Origin: Erysipelothrix urinaevulpis
GTDB lineage: Bacteria > Bacillota_I > Bacilli_A > Erysipelotrichales > Erysipelotrichaceae
Assembly: GCF_009828835.1 (NCBI RefSeq)
Contig: NZ_WTTB01000005.1
Location: 62,001-126,000, forward strand
Direction: 5' to 3'
DNA length: 64,000 nt
Below are positions 9,040 through 18,118 of this stretch, in pieces. A program made the position numbers and the translations under genes. The first letter of the stretch is position 1. Each line of letters opens with the position of its first letter. The notes beneath the pieces are model-generated. The model saw nothing but the letters and a program-made list of their open reading frames with translations. It was not told where the DNA came from and did not search any database.

Positions 9040-9861
9040 ATGGCAACACTAAAAATTGAAGATCTACATGTGGAAATAGATGGTAAAGAAATTTTAAAAG
9101 GTGTCAATCTGACGATTAAAGAAAATGAAATTCATGCGATTATGGGTCCGAATGGTAATGGTAAGTCGACGTTATTAATGTCGATTATGGGACACCCTCG
9201 CTATGAAATTACGTCAGGTTCTGTGTTTGTTGATGATGTTGATGTTTTAGAACTAGAGGTTGATGAGAGAAGCCGATTAGGTCTTTTTTTAGGAATGCAA
9301 TATCCCCAAGAAGTTCCTGGTGTCACCAATTCAGATTTCTTAAAGTCTGCACTTAATGCACGACGAGAAGAACCAATAGGGTTATTTGAATTTGTGAAAT
9401 CCATGGAAGGAAACATTGAGAGGTTGAGAATGCGTGAAGACTTAGCGCACCGATTCCTCAATGAAGGATTTAGTGGTGGTGAAAAGAAACGCAATGAAAT
9501 ATTACAGTTAATCATGCTTGAACCACGCTTTGCAATGCTTGATGAGATTGATTCTGGCTTAGATATTGATGCTTTAGCGTTAGTAGCTGAGGTTTTAAAA
9601 GAAGAACAAAAAATTAAAAAAATGGGGCTCATGGTCGTTAGTCATTACGAAAGATTCTTTGAGTTTATTGAACCGACTCACACGCACATTATGATTGATG
9701 GTCGAATTGTTTTATCGTCCGATGCAAGCCTTGTAACAAAAATTGATCAAGAAGGATATGATTGGATTGGTGTTGACTTACCTGGTGAAACTCGTCATCA
9801 AAGACCGATTTCAATGGCATCTTGTGCAATTCGTGAACACTTTGGTGATCAAGATGAGTAA
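9040..9861 (+). CDS. sufC: SufC, ABC-type ATPase of the SUF Fe-S scaffold complex
   Basis: ATPase that drives the SufB-SufC-SufD scaffold on which Fe-S clusters are built. Walker A is GPNGNGKST (residues 32-40), the ABC signature is FSGGEKKRNE, Walker B is FAMLDEIDSGLD, and the switch histidine is in VVSHYERFF. At 273 residues it is about 20 longer than usual because of a C-terminal extension after GYDWIGVD. This tail's coding sequence lies partly over the start of sufD, which begins 8 bases before the sufC stop. First gene of a complete sufCDSUB operon. Confidence 0.97.
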   Translation: MATLKIEDLHVEIDGKEILKGVNLTIKENEIHAIMGPNGNGKSTLLMSIMGHPRYEITSGSVFVDDVDVLELEVDERSRLGLFLGMQYPQEVPGVTNSDFLKSALNARREEPIGLFEFVKSMEGNIERLRMREDLAHRFLNEGFSGGEKKRNEILQLIMLEPRFAMLDEIDSGLDIDALALVAEVLKEEQKIKKMGLMVVSHYERFFEFIEPTHTHIMIDGRIVLSSDASLVTKIDQEGYDWIGVDLPGETRHQRPISMASCAIREHFGDQDE

Positions 9862-10648
9862 AATCAGTTTTACGTCAGGTTCTCATAAACATTTAATCGA
9901 AAGTACAACGGATACAACGTTTACTTTAGAGTTTAATGATAAGAGTTCAGGATCTCTATTTTTAGAAATTGATGGTGAGGGAACACTTGATCTTATTTAT
10001 GACCTAGGAGCTTATGGTAATTGGAGTATCTTGGTCATGAACCGTAGTTCAAAATCTCTAACCATAACAGAAGATATTCGATTACATGAGTTTTCAAAAC
10101 TGAGTATGAATTATGGCGAACTGAGTTATGGTAGTCATATTAAAAATACTGTCGCAAACTTTTTAGGTCATGATAGCGAGCTTGATTTAAATTCTGCTAT
10201 CTTATCTTTTGATTCGATAAAATGGAGTATCATGGCAAATCATTTAGCAAAACGATCGAAAGCCAATGTTAACAATCAAGCGATTGTTTTGAAAAATGCC
10301 CATTTGGATTTGGATATTATTGGGAAGATTGAAAATGGAAACTCAGGATCAGAAACTCACCAAATGACACGGATTATGAACCTGGGAGATGGTTTAAAAA
10401 CGATTGTTCATCCGCAATTGTTGATTGAAGAAAATGATGTTGCAGCATCCCATGCGGCATCTGTTGGACAGGCTAATGAAGAACATATCTATTACCTGCA
10501 ATCAAGAGGACTAACTCGACAAGAATCGCTTAAACTGATTGTTTTGGGCTATTTGATGCCGATTGTTCATTTAATCCCAGAGCAAGAAAGTAAAGACACT
10601 CTTGAAAAAGAAATTGAAAGCAAGGTCATGGAAGCATGGACAATCTAA
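9854..10648 (+). CDS. sufD: SufD, unusually short SUF scaffold subunit
   Basis: Partner of SufB in the SufBC2D Fe-S scaffold. I take the ATG at 9854 (MSKISFTSG), overlapping sufC by 8 bases; an upstream in-frame ATG at 9743 would lie deep inside sufC and is unlikely. The resulting 264 residues are far below the roughly 430 of Bacillus SufD. The preserved part is the C-terminal half of the beta-helix core and the terminal helical domain, seen in DVAASHAASVGQ (conserved SHA-type motif) and YLQSRGLTRQESLKLIVLGYL. The N-terminal domain is missing. Assigned mainly from position between sufC and sufS and from that C-terminal signature. Confidence 0.85.
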   Translation: MSKISFTSGSHKHLIESTTDTTFTLEFNDKSSGSLFLEIDGEGTLDLIYDLGAYGNWSILVMNRSSKSLTITEDIRLHEFSKLSMNYGELSYGSHIKNTVANFLGHDSELDLNSAILSFDSIKWSIMANHLAKRSKANVNNQAIVLKNAHLDLDIIGKIENGNSGSETHQMTRIMNLGDGLKTIVHPQLLIEENDVAASHAASVGQANEEHIYYLQSRGLTRQESLKLIVLGYLMPIVHLIPEQESKDTLEKEIESKVMEAWTI

Positions 10649-11847
10649 GAAAAGATTTTCCCTTTTTAAAAAACAATCCCGAATTAGCTTATTTTGATAA
10701 TGCAGCAACAAGCCTGAAACCACAACAAGTTATTGATGAAGTGAGTTATTATTATGAACACCTGGGTGCAAATATTCACCGTGGTGATTACAAATTGTCG
10801 CATAAAGTCAGTGGATTGTTTGACCAAACACGCATTGATGTTGCATGTTTCATTAATGCGGATTCAAACGAGGTAGTCTTTACCTCAGGTGCCTCAGAGA
10901 GTTTGAATCTTGTTGCAATGGGCTTTGCCTCACAAGCCTTAAGCAAGGGAGACGTAATTTTACTGAATGAGACAGAACATGCATCGAATTTATTGCCTTG
11001 GTATGCACTGGCTCAGCAGTTTGATTTTGTCATCGAATTTATTGAGACGGATGAACATGGTGAAATTCAAGTAGATAATCTTAAAAAAGCACTTCATGAT
11101 AAGGTGAAGTTAGTGTCGATTGCTCATGCAAGTAATGTCTTAGGATATATTCGTGATATCCAAACAATGAGTCACCTTGTTCATGAAAACCAAGCGTATC
11201 TTGTTGTTGATGGTGCTCAAACTGTTGGGCATATCGAGGTTGATGTCAAAGCTTTAGATGTTGATTTCTTTGCTTTTTCAGCTCATAAAATGCTAGGTCC
11301 AACAGGGGTGGGTGTCTTATATGGAAAAGCTGAACTTCTAAAACAAACCCAACCTATTTTCTTTGGTGGCGGAAGTAATGTAGATTTTGATACTAAAGGA
11401 ACAATGACTTTGAAAGAAGCGCCTTATAAATTTGAATCAGGAACACCAAATATTGAAGGTGTTCTCGGTTTCAGAAAAGCCATTGAATACTATAATGAAA
11501 AAGGGATATCAACGATTGAATCTCTAAATTCACAATTGTATGAGTATGCTTATTTACATTTATCTAAGTTAGACAATGTTGTCATTTACAATCCAAACTC
11601 TGATTTGTCAATTATTTCATTTAATGTGAAAGGCATCTTTGCACAGGATGTGGCGCAATATCTTGATTCATTTGATATAGCAGTGCGAACTGGGGAACAT
11701 TGTGCTAAAGCATTTGACCCAACCATGAAGAAATCTAAAACAATTAGAGCGTCACTACTTTTTTATAATACAAAAGAAGAAGTTGATCGTTTGGTTGAAG
11801 CGCTAAGAGATATTACATTGGAAAAATGTATCGATTTGTATATATAA
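10636..11847 (+). CDS. sufS: SufS, group II cysteine desulfurase
   Basis: PLP enzyme that takes sulfur from L-cysteine as a protein persulfide and passes it to SufU. The N-terminus is typical (LAYFDNAATSLKPQQVID). The PLP lysine is in FSAHKMLGPTG, and the catalytic cysteine is Cys356 in RTGEHCAKAF, where most SufS proteins have RxGHHCA. Length 403, standard. The ATG overlaps the end of sufD by 13 bases. Downstream, sufU starts 12 bases after the stop with a strong GAGGAGG site. A second cysteine desulfurase (23454-24599) serves tRNA thiolation. Confidence 0.96.
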   Translation: MDNLRKDFPFLKNNPELAYFDNAATSLKPQQVIDEVSYYYEHLGANIHRGDYKLSHKVSGLFDQTRIDVACFINADSNEVVFTSGASESLNLVAMGFASQALSKGDVILLNETEHASNLLPWYALAQQFDFVIEFIETDEHGEIQVDNLKKALHDKVKLVSIAHASNVLGYIRDIQTMSHLVHENQAYLVVDGAQTVGHIEVDVKALDVDFFAFSAHKMLGPTGVGVLYGKAELLKQTQPIFFGGGSNVDFDTKGTMTLKEAPYKFESGTPNIEGVLGFRKAIEYYNEKGISTIESLNSQLYEYAYLHLSKLDNVVIYNPNSDLSIISFNVKGIFAQDVAQYLDSFDIAVRTGEHCAKAFDPTMKKSKTIRASLLFYNTKEEVDRLVEALRDITLEKCIDLYI

Positions 11848-11859
11848 GAGGAGGACAAG

Positions 11860-12312
11860 ATGAACTATTTTGACGATCCATTGTTTTTAAGACAAATCAT
11901 TATGGATCATTATGAAAACCCTAGAAATAAACGGACTCCTGATAAAATAGAAGAGTATCGTATGAAACATATGAAAACAGACAGTTGTATTGATGATATT
12001 ACTGTTTATGTCAAGGTTAAAGAAAATCGAATTGTAGACCTTTGTTTTATTGGAAGTGCATGCACAATTTCAACAGCGTCAACCTCTATAATGACTGAAC
12101 TTTTAAAAAATAAGACGCTTGAAGAAGCATCGCAAATAATAAAAGAATTTGATAAAATGATGCGACTTGAAACATTTGATGTAAACATGATGCAAGAGGC
12201 CAATGCATTTAAAAATGTGGGGCGACAAGCCAATCGTATTGCTTGTGCGAGATTGGGATGGCAAGGTGTTCAAATTGCCTTGAAAGGAGTATTAGACTAT
12301 GACAATGAGTGA
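11860..12312 (+). CDS. sufU: SufU, zinc-dependent sulfur acceptor for SufS
   Basis: A 150-residue SufU-type protein. Three conserved ligand cysteines are visible: DSCIDDI (Cys43), GSACTIS (Cys66, the sulfur-accepting position) and IACARLGW near residue 128. The N-terminus [18 protein letters not shown] is characteristic. SufU in Gram-positives accepts the persulfide from SufS by a zinc-ligand swap and relays it to the SufBCD scaffold, rather than being a scaffold itself. Its stop overlaps sufB by 14 bases. Confidence 0.95.
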   Translation: MNYFDDPLFLRQIIMDHYENPRNKRTPDKIEEYRMKHMKTDSCIDDITVYVKVKENRIVDLCFIGSACTISTASTSIMTELLKNKTLEEASQIIKEFDKMMRLETFDVNMMQEANAFKNVGRQANRIACARLGWQGVQIALKGVLDYDNE

Positions 12313-13705
12313 TCGTGAACGACTACCAAGTGAAGAGTATGAATATGGTTTTCATGATGATGTTGAACCAGTTGTTTCATTTGGTTTAGGATTAAGTGAG
12401 GACATTGTACGAGAAATATCCAAAATAAAAAATGAGCCAGAGTGGATGCTAGATTATCGATTAAAAGCTTATCATCACTTTATGAGTGCTCCAATGCCAG
12501 AATGGGGTGCTGATTTATCAAAGGTTAATTTTGATGAATATATTTATTATTTGCGTGCAAGTGAAAAAAGTGAAACGCGATGGGAAGATGTTCCTAAGGA
12601 AATCAGAGAAACATTTGCGCGATTGGGGATACCTGAAGCGGAGGCAAAGTTTTTATCAGGTGTCGCTACACAATATGATTCAGAGATGGTCTACCATAAT
12701 ATGCTTCAAGAAGTTGAAGATAAAGGGATTTTATTTTTTGATATGGATACAGGCTTAAAAGATTACCCTGATCTAGTTAAACAATATTTTAATGAATTGG
12801 TCCCGTACAATGATAATAAGTTTGCGGCCTTAAATACGGCTGTTTGGTCGGGTGGAACCTTTATTTATGTTCCTAAAAACGTTAAGTTAGACAAACCCTT
12901 GCAGTCTTATTTTAGAATTAATGCAGAACAAATGGGTCAATTTGAACGAACATTGATTATTGTGGATGAAGGCGCAGATGTTCATTATGTCGAAGGATGT
13001 ACGGCACCTGTCTATTCAAAATCATCGATGCATGCGGCGGTTGTTGAAATCTTTGTTCATGATAAAGCGAAGTGTCGCTATACAACGATTCAAAATTGGT
13101 CGAAAAATGTGTACAACCTTGTTACGAAACGAGCAACAGTCGGAGCTCATGGCTTTATGGAATGGATCGATGGGAATATTGGTGCACAGACAACCATGAA
13201 GTATCCGTCGTGTGTTCTTGCGGGTGACTATGCACGTGGGATGACAATTTCAATTGCTGTAGCGGGGAAAAATCAATTTCAAGATGCTGGTGCAAAAATG
13301 ATCCATAAAGCTCCCAATACCCAAAGTACAATCATTTCAAAATCTGTTTCGCGAAACGGTGGAACGGTGAATTATCGCGGAATTGTTTCTCATGATAAGA
13401 ACTCAGTTAATGCAAAAACAAAGATTGAGTGCGATACATTGATCCTAGATAATTTATCAAAGAGTGACACGATGCCTATTAATGTCGTTCAAACTGAAGG
13501 GTCAGTGGTTGAGCATGAAGCACGTGTATCAAAAATATCAGAAGATGAATTGTTTTATTTGATGAGTCGTGGATTATCAGAAGAACAAGCTGCTGAAACT
13601 ATCATAATGGGCTTTTTGGAGCCGTTTACTCGAGAGTTACCGATGGAATATGCAGTTGAGTTAAATCAATTGATGAAACTGGAAATGGAAGGCTCTGTTG
13701 GATAA
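12299..13705 (+). CDS. sufB: SufB, Fe-S cluster scaffold core subunit
   Basis: The main scaffold protein of the SUF system, 468 residues, standard length. Recognised by the N-terminal [20 protein letters not shown], the central [15 protein letters not shown] and EGCTAPVYS (conserved cysteine region), and the C-terminal [20 protein letters not shown]. The ATG at 12299 overlaps sufU by 14; an in-frame ATG at 12305 is an alternative. Last of the five suf genes. The following cyclo-ligase gene starts inside its last codons, so the transcript runs on. Product acts in the cytoplasm with SufC and the short SufD. Confidence 0.97.
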   Translation: MTMSDRERLPSEEYEYGFHDDVEPVVSFGLGLSEDIVREISKIKNEPEWMLDYRLKAYHHFMSAPMPEWGADLSKVNFDEYIYYLRASEKSETRWEDVPKEIRETFARLGIPEAEAKFLSGVATQYDSEMVYHNMLQEVEDKGILFFDMDTGLKDYPDLVKQYFNELVPYNDNKFAALNTAVWSGGTFIYVPKNVKLDKPLQSYFRINAEQMGQFERTLIIVDEGADVHYVEGCTAPVYSKSSMHAAVVEIFVHDKAKCRYTTIQNWSKNVYNLVTKRATVGAHGFMEWIDGNIGAQTTMKYPSCVLAGDYARGMTISIAVAGKNQFQDAGAKMIHKAPNTQSTIISKSVSRNGGTVNYRGIVSHDKNSVNAKTKIECDTLILDNLSKSDTMPINVVQTEGSVVEHEARVSKISEDELFYLMSRGLSEEQAAETIIMGFLEPFTRELPMEYAVELNQLMKLEMEGSVG

Positions 13706-14234
13706 GAAGGCTATTGCGGATGCGATGAAATTAAAGCGCGCATCGCTTTTGCAGGATGAAAAGAAAGCGCTTGATCATACGATTCAAAAACACTTAATGT
13801 TTGAGTTGGAACCCTTTGATTCAATTGCACTTTTCGCATCATTTAATCATGAAGTGAATCTTTGGCCTGTCATTGAAGGCTTATGGAAACAAAAGAAAAT
13901 ATACTTGCCTCGCGTCAACGGAAAAACAATGGATTTTTATCGTGTTCAATCAAGAGAAGATTTAAGAGAGTCTTCATTTGGTATTTTAGAACCGAAAGAA
14001 TACTGTGAGATAGTATGCAAAACGTGTATTGACATAATCGTTGTACCGATGTTAGCATTTGATTTGAATTTATATAGAATTGGTTATGGTGGCGGGTATT
14101 ATGATCGTTTTCTGAAGGATTATAACGGTTATGCTTTAGGGATTGCGTATTCATTTCAGGCGATTGATTATATTCCGATTGAAAGTCATGATGTCAAATG
14201 CGACAATATCATGACCGAAAAGGAGAAACTATGA
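13698..14234 (+). CDS. 5-formyltetrahydrofolate cyclo-ligase family protein
   Basis: ATP-dependent conversion of 5-formyl-THF to 5,10-methenyl-THF is the family's reaction. The signature [11 protein letters not shown] (about residues 128-138) and the upstream [16 protein letters not shown] are diagnostic. The start is a TTG at 13698, 8 bases inside sufB and preceded by GGAAGG. An ATG at 13725 is the alternative but would remove conserved N-terminal helix residues. Length 178 is typical. The gene overlaps the next by 4 bases (ATGA), placing it in the suf transcript. Confidence 0.92.
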   Translation: MDKKAIADAMKLKRASLLQDEKKALDHTIQKHLMFELEPFDSIALFASFNHEVNLWPVIEGLWKQKKIYLPRVNGKTMDFYRVQSREDLRESSFGILEPKEYCEIVCKTCIDIIVVPMLAFDLNLYRIGYGGGYYDRFLKDYNGYALGIAYSFQAIDYIPIESHDVKCDNIMTEKEKL

Positions 14235-15352
14235 AACGTAGATTTGGCTTAATGATGTTTGTTATGTTCTTTTCACATGCGCTTCTTTTTACACAAATTG
14301 TCCCTTTTTTAATTAGTGTTGGTTATACAAGTGCGCAACGCGGATACTTAGTCGCAGCCTATGCAGCTTTTTCAATGTTAGGACAGGTTGTCTTTGGCTA
14401 CCTAAGTGATAAGCATGGTAGTATTAAACGCTTTGTTGTTCTTTTAACGTATCTAACGGCTATAGCAGGTATCTTAAATTTTAATTATGACCATGTAAAC
14501 TTTATGTACCACTTTTTCGTATTATCTGTGACTGTTGGTTCCACACGGATTGTTGCTAATTTATTTGAAACTTGGGTATTAGAAGTTGATGAGCTACATC
14601 ATGATTTTAGTTATTTACGGAGCTTTGGTTCACTTGGATGGGCAATAGCTTCCTTATTATCAGGGTACCTTGTCTTAAAATATGGTTATAATATTTTAGG
14701 TTATTCCTCAGCAATTTTAGGTTTATTGCTGGTCTGGCTTGCAAGCAAAGCAACAGACGCCAGTAAAGAAGAACGAGAAAGCTTAAAGATGAGTGATCTC
14801 AAACTCTTACTCAAGAATAAAAATTATATTTTGTTAATTGTTGTTTATTTCTTTGTGTATTTAATTTATAATACAGACCCGCTGATTGTGACAGAGTATA
14901 TGTTTGAATTGGGTGGCGATGCCCAAGCGGTTGGTCTTCGGGTTTTTGTGCAAGCAATGAGTGAAATTCCAATTCTTTATGTCGGTGCAAGATTATTCCG
15001 TAAACGAAGTCCACAAAAATTACTAAGAATTGCCTTGTTAATTTTATGTGTTCGTTTCATTTTAATCGGTTTGTCGTCACACACATGGATGATTATTGCT
15101 CTTTCGTTACTGCAAGCTATCACATTCCCAATCATTTTAATTACCCAAAAATATTTAGTCTTTGCTCAGGTCCCAGAACATTTAAGGTCCAGTGGTCAAA
15201 TGGTTGCTGTTTCATTGAGTATTGGACTATCTTCAGTTCTTGCGCCACTTGTCAGTAATGCACTCATTACTATGTTTAGTCTTTCAACGACAATCATTAT
15301 TTTTGGGTTAAGTTTATTGATTCCGTTTGGGCTTATGAAGCTCTATAAGTAA
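14231..15352 (+). CDS. Major facilitator superfamily transporter
   Basis: A 373-residue polytopic protein with about 12 hydrophobic segments. The loop after the second segment has the MFS motif GYLSDKHGSIKRF (GxxxDxxGxxxx), and the arrangement resembles the MFS_1-like / LacY-nucleoside symporter group. The ATG at 14231 is chosen because AAAAGGAG lies 7 bases before it and it overlaps the previous stop as ATGA; an upstream in-frame ATG (14198) has no ribosome site. Substrate unknown. Distal position in the suf-folate transcript gives no functional hint. Confidence 0.85.
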   Translation: MKRRFGLMMFVMFFSHALLFTQIVPFLISVGYTSAQRGYLVAAYAAFSMLGQVVFGYLSDKHGSIKRFVVLLTYLTAIAGILNFNYDHVNFMYHFFVLSVTVGSTRIVANLFETWVLEVDELHHDFSYLRSFGSLGWAIASLLSGYLVLKYGYNILGYSSAILGLLLVWLASKATDASKEERESLKMSDLKLLLKNKNYILLIVVYFFVYLIYNTDPLIVTEYMFELGGDAQAVGLRVFVQAMSEIPILYVGARLFRKRSPQKLLRIALLILCVRFILIGLSSHTWMIIALSLLQAITFPIILITQKYLVFAQVPEHLRSSGQMVAVSLSIGLSSVLAPLVSNALITMFSLSTTIIIFGLSLLIPFGLMKLYK

Positions 15353-15412
15353 ACACACGGTTTCACATAATGTTATCATATATGCTCCACAAACATGACG
15401 TATTATATACAT

Positions 15413-15433
15413 GTAAACCAAGAAATGGTTTGC
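15413..15433 (+). other. Stable hairpin in the gap between the MFS gene and the next terminator
   Basis: GTAAACCA / TGGTTTGC, 8 bp with one G-U pair and a 5-base loop. The 149-base gap 15353-15501 contains no reading frame. This hairpin and the following terminator could belong to the 3' untranslated region of the MFS transcript or a small RNA. Confidence 0.35.
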
Positions 15434-15501
15434 ATCTGAATACTATTTTCTTCTCCTTAAAAGAATAGAACATCAGATTTTCCTTGTAGTTATAAAAAAT
15501 T

Positions 15502-15525
15502 AAAAAGGCCTTTGGGCCTTTTTTC
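15502..15525 (+). terminator. Intrinsic terminator before the CitX-CitG-like gene
   Basis: AAAAAGGCC / GGCCTTTTTT hairpin with TTTG loop and a T run. It ends transcription from the suf/folate/MFS side. Confidence 0.85.
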
Positions 15526-15545
15526 TATTATATGGTACAATATGC

Positions 15546-15574
15546 TTACAAATTGCGGTTTTTTTTGATAGAAT
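15546..15574 (+). promoter_or_regulatory. Promoter of the CitX-CitG-like gene and tyrS
   Basis: TTACAA (15546-15551), 17-base spacer containing a run of T, TAGAAT (15569-15574), 24 bases before the ATG. Confidence 0.6.
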
Positions 15575-15598
15575 AGTAAAGATGAAAGAGGTTGGATT

Positions 15599-16843
15599 AT
15601 GAAAGTTGTGCAATTAAAATCTGAATCAATTAAAGAACTTCGAATTAAAAGAAAATCTCTTATGCAAGGTATGATTGAGGGGCAAGAAGGATCACTTCTC
15701 GTTCTAAAGACCGCTTATGCAGGAAAAAATCGCAAGCATCACTTATTGTCGTATGCTATTTTTACGATATTTTTTGAGTTATGGGATCGATTCATGCTTG
15801 AATCCTGGTCTTATACGTTTGATGAAGAAGGTTTGATTTTCTATATTAAGCTTGAAGAATCGGCCGATAAGATAAAAGACATTCTTGTTCATTACGAAGA
15901 TTATCATCCTTTAGGTTTTGCCATTGATAGTGATGTATTTGATAAAGATACTCATGTTAGTCGTGAAGATATTAATGTTGCGAGTCGGGTTGATAAGTTT
16001 ACACAAACATCTCTTGATAGTTTACTTGAGAGTGAAATCGATGATGATGAATATGAACGTAAGTTCTTTAAAGAAATAGAAAACTATATGTTAAAAGGTG
16101 ATAAGCAAACAATCTTATCAAATATTTTAATGTATTCTTATGTAAGTGCCTATACTAAATCGATTGGGTTTGGCATGTATGGACCTAATTATCGTGGAAG
16201 CAACGAGCATATGAATTTTGAAAAATTTATTCACCTTGTTCGCACGTATCGTGATGAAACGTTGAATATATTTAATTATAACAGTAAAGATCCGGAATCA
16301 ATTCTTGCATTTCAAGAAATGGTTAATCAGAAGATTAAAATTTCGGTCTTAAATCAAGAATCATACTTTTATACAGTTTTTATGACAAGTACGGTGCTCT
16401 TTGCTTTTATTAATTCCAGAGGATATGCAGATATCACGAAGCAGATTAAAAAAATTGCAGTTGAGATTGAAGGATTTACTGAGTTTGAAAATGAACGAGA
16501 GCGTTATGACATTGCTTTCACGGGTTATCGTGAGGCGTTTAATCATTATGTTCCTTTTTATCAGAAAAATCGATCAGTCATATCGACATTACTCTTTATT
16601 ATGAGTCGTTATGATGATTATTCAATTGTGACTTATAATGGCGAAAAGAACTTAATGAAAGCACAATTTTTAGCTAAAAATCTGATTTTTAAAGAAGATA
16701 AATGGGATGAATTGAATAAATTCTGTACTTCAAGTTACTTGTACCCACATGATGCAACAACACTTTTGGTTGTTACATGCATGTTGGATGTATTACAACG
16801 AAATTATTTAAAAATAAAAATATTATTTGATACAAATCATTAG
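15599..16843 (+). CDS. Divergent CitX-CitG-like fusion protein of unknown function
   Basis: A 414-residue soluble protein. I see two regions aligning by motif order with citrate-lyase prosthetic-group enzymes. Residues 12-135 resemble CitX: KELRIKRKSLMQ at the start and HPLGFAIDSDV...SREDI (103-124), where CitX has HPLGRLxDxDV...SR. Residues 170-402 resemble CitG: GPNYRGSNEHMNFEKFI (195-211), the YxxxGxREA segment (303-313), MSRYDDYSIVTYNG (335-348) and LNKFCTSSYLYPHDATTLLVVT (372-393), where CitG has the ISPGGSADLLA-type motif. Many expected catalytic residues are changed, and the CitX cysteine cluster is absent. No citrate lyase gene is nearby. The link is remote-homology inference; the enzyme activity is probably altered or lost. 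Likely co-transcribed with tyrS. Confidence 0.55.
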   Translation: MKVVQLKSESIKELRIKRKSLMQGMIEGQEGSLLVLKTAYAGKNRKHHLLSYAIFTIFFELWDRFMLESWSYTFDEEGLIFYIKLEESADKIKDILVHYEDYHPLGFAIDSDVFDKDTHVSREDINVASRVDKFTQTSLDSLLESEIDDDEYERKFFKEIENYMLKGDKQTILSNILMYSYVSAYTKSIGFGMYGPNYRGSNEHMNFEKFIHLVRTYRDETLNIFNYNSKDPESILAFQEMVNQKIKISVLNQESYFYTVFMTSTVLFAFINSRGYADITKQIKKIAVEIEGFTEFENERERYDIAFTGYREAFNHYVPFYQKNRSVISTLLFIMSRYDDYSIVTYNGEKNLMKAQFLAKNLIFKEDKWDELNKFCTSSYLYPHDATTLLVVTCMLDVLQRNYLKIKILFDTNH

Positions 16844-16853
16844 TGGAGGTCTT

Positions 16854-18104
16854 ATGACATTATTAGAAGAGTTGCAATGGCGAGGTTTAGTTAAGGATGT
16901 AACGGATCGTGAAGGTCTTGAAGAACGATTAAAGACTCCGGTAACATTATATTGTGGATTCGATCCTACTGCTGATTCACTTCATGTAGGTCATCTTCAA
17001 CAATTAATTTTACTGAAGCGTTATCAGCGTGTAGGTCATCATCCAATTGCAGTAATTGGTGGTGCAACTGGGATGATTGGTGATCCACGTCCAACAACGG
17101 AGCGTCAGTTACTGAATGATGAGGATTTACAAAAAAACTTTGATGGGATTTCAGAACAAATCGTTAGAATATTGACATCGGATGATAACCCTATAAAAAT
17201 TATGAATAATGCAGATTGGCTCACGGGAATTCAAATGTTAGAATTTTTACGTGATTATGGTAAACACTTTAGTGTCAATACAATGCTTGCAAAAGAAACA
17301 GTAGCGAGTCGTTTAGATTCAGGAATTTCTTATACTGAGTTTTCTTATATTATCTTACAGGCTATTGACTTTTTGCATCTCTATGAACAGGAAAATATCG
17401 AATTGCAAATTGGTGGCTCAGATCAGTGGGGTAACTTGGTTGCAGGTGCTGATTTAATTCGTAAGATGAAGGGTAACGATGCGAAAGTTTACGGTGTTAC
17501 ATCTCATTTAATTATGAAGTCTGATGGAACAAAGTTTGGTAAGAGTGAAGGTGCTAACGTTTGGCTTGATCATAATCGAACAAGTCCTTATGAATTTTAC
17601 CAATTCTTTTATAATACAAGTGATGCGGACGTTATTGATTTTCTAAAGCGATTGTCATTACGCTCTGTTGATGAAATTAAGGCAATTATAGAGTCTTTTG
17701 AGAAAGAACCACATAAGCGATTAGCACAGCGTTCATTAGCAGAAGAATTAACCTCAATTGTGTTTGGTGATGAAGGATTACAACAAGCTTTAAATATAAC
17801 CGAAGCTTTATTTTCTGGTCAAATTAAAACATTATCGAATGAAGAAATTCATCAAGCGTTTAAAGGGATGAGTACTCATGAACTCAAAGAATATGGAAAC
17901 ATTGTGGATGTCTTAGTTGCATCCAAAGTATTCCCAAGTAAACGTGAAGCACGTCAACTGATCGAAGGGGGCGCCTTATATATAAATGGTGAACAAATTA
18001 AGGATTTAGACTACGTAATTGATGAAACATCATTGATTGCTGATGAGTTAACGATTATTCGACGTGGCAAGAAAACATATTTTGTTTTAAAGCACGTAGA
18101 CTAG
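16854..18104 (+). CDS. tyrS: Tyrosyl-tRNA synthetase
   Basis: Class I aminoacyl-tRNA synthetase, 416 residues from the ATG at 16854, which follows TGGAGG; an upstream in-frame ATG at 16827 lies inside the preceding gene. The HIGH motif is HVGH in DPTADSLHVGH, the KMSKS motif is KFGKS near residue 230, and an S4-type RNA-binding domain closes the protein (KVFPSKREARQLIEGGALYING). The tyrosine pocket shows YTEFSYIILQA and GGSDQWGN. Unlike many Firmicutes, no T-box leader precedes it; the gene follows the CitX-CitG-like gene by 10 bases. Confidence 0.97.
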   Translation: MTLLEELQWRGLVKDVTDREGLEERLKTPVTLYCGFDPTADSLHVGHLQQLILLKRYQRVGHHPIAVIGGATGMIGDPRPTTERQLLNDEDLQKNFDGISEQIVRILTSDDNPIKIMNNADWLTGIQMLEFLRDYGKHFSVNTMLAKETVASRLDSGISYTEFSYIILQAIDFLHLYEQENIELQIGGSDQWGNLVAGADLIRKMKGNDAKVYGVTSHLIMKSDGTKFGKSEGANVWLDHNRTSPYEFYQFFYNTSDADVIDFLKRLSLRSVDEIKAIIESFEKEPHKRLAQRSLAEELTSIVFGDEGLQQALNITEALFSGQIKTLSNEEIHQAFKGMSTHELKEYGNIVDVLVASKVFPSKREARQLIEGGALYINGEQIKDLDYVIDETSLIADELTIIRRGKKTYFVLKHVD

Positions 18105-18118
18105 GAGGCTAATCGATT

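Noticed and set aside
9201-9632. 143-residue minus-strand frame inside sufC
   Set aside because: Shadow of sufC: serine-rich antisense composition and no start signals.
16827-16853. Earlier in-frame ATG for tyrS
   Set aside because: Lies inside the preceding gene and before the TGGAGG site that serves the ATG at 16854.
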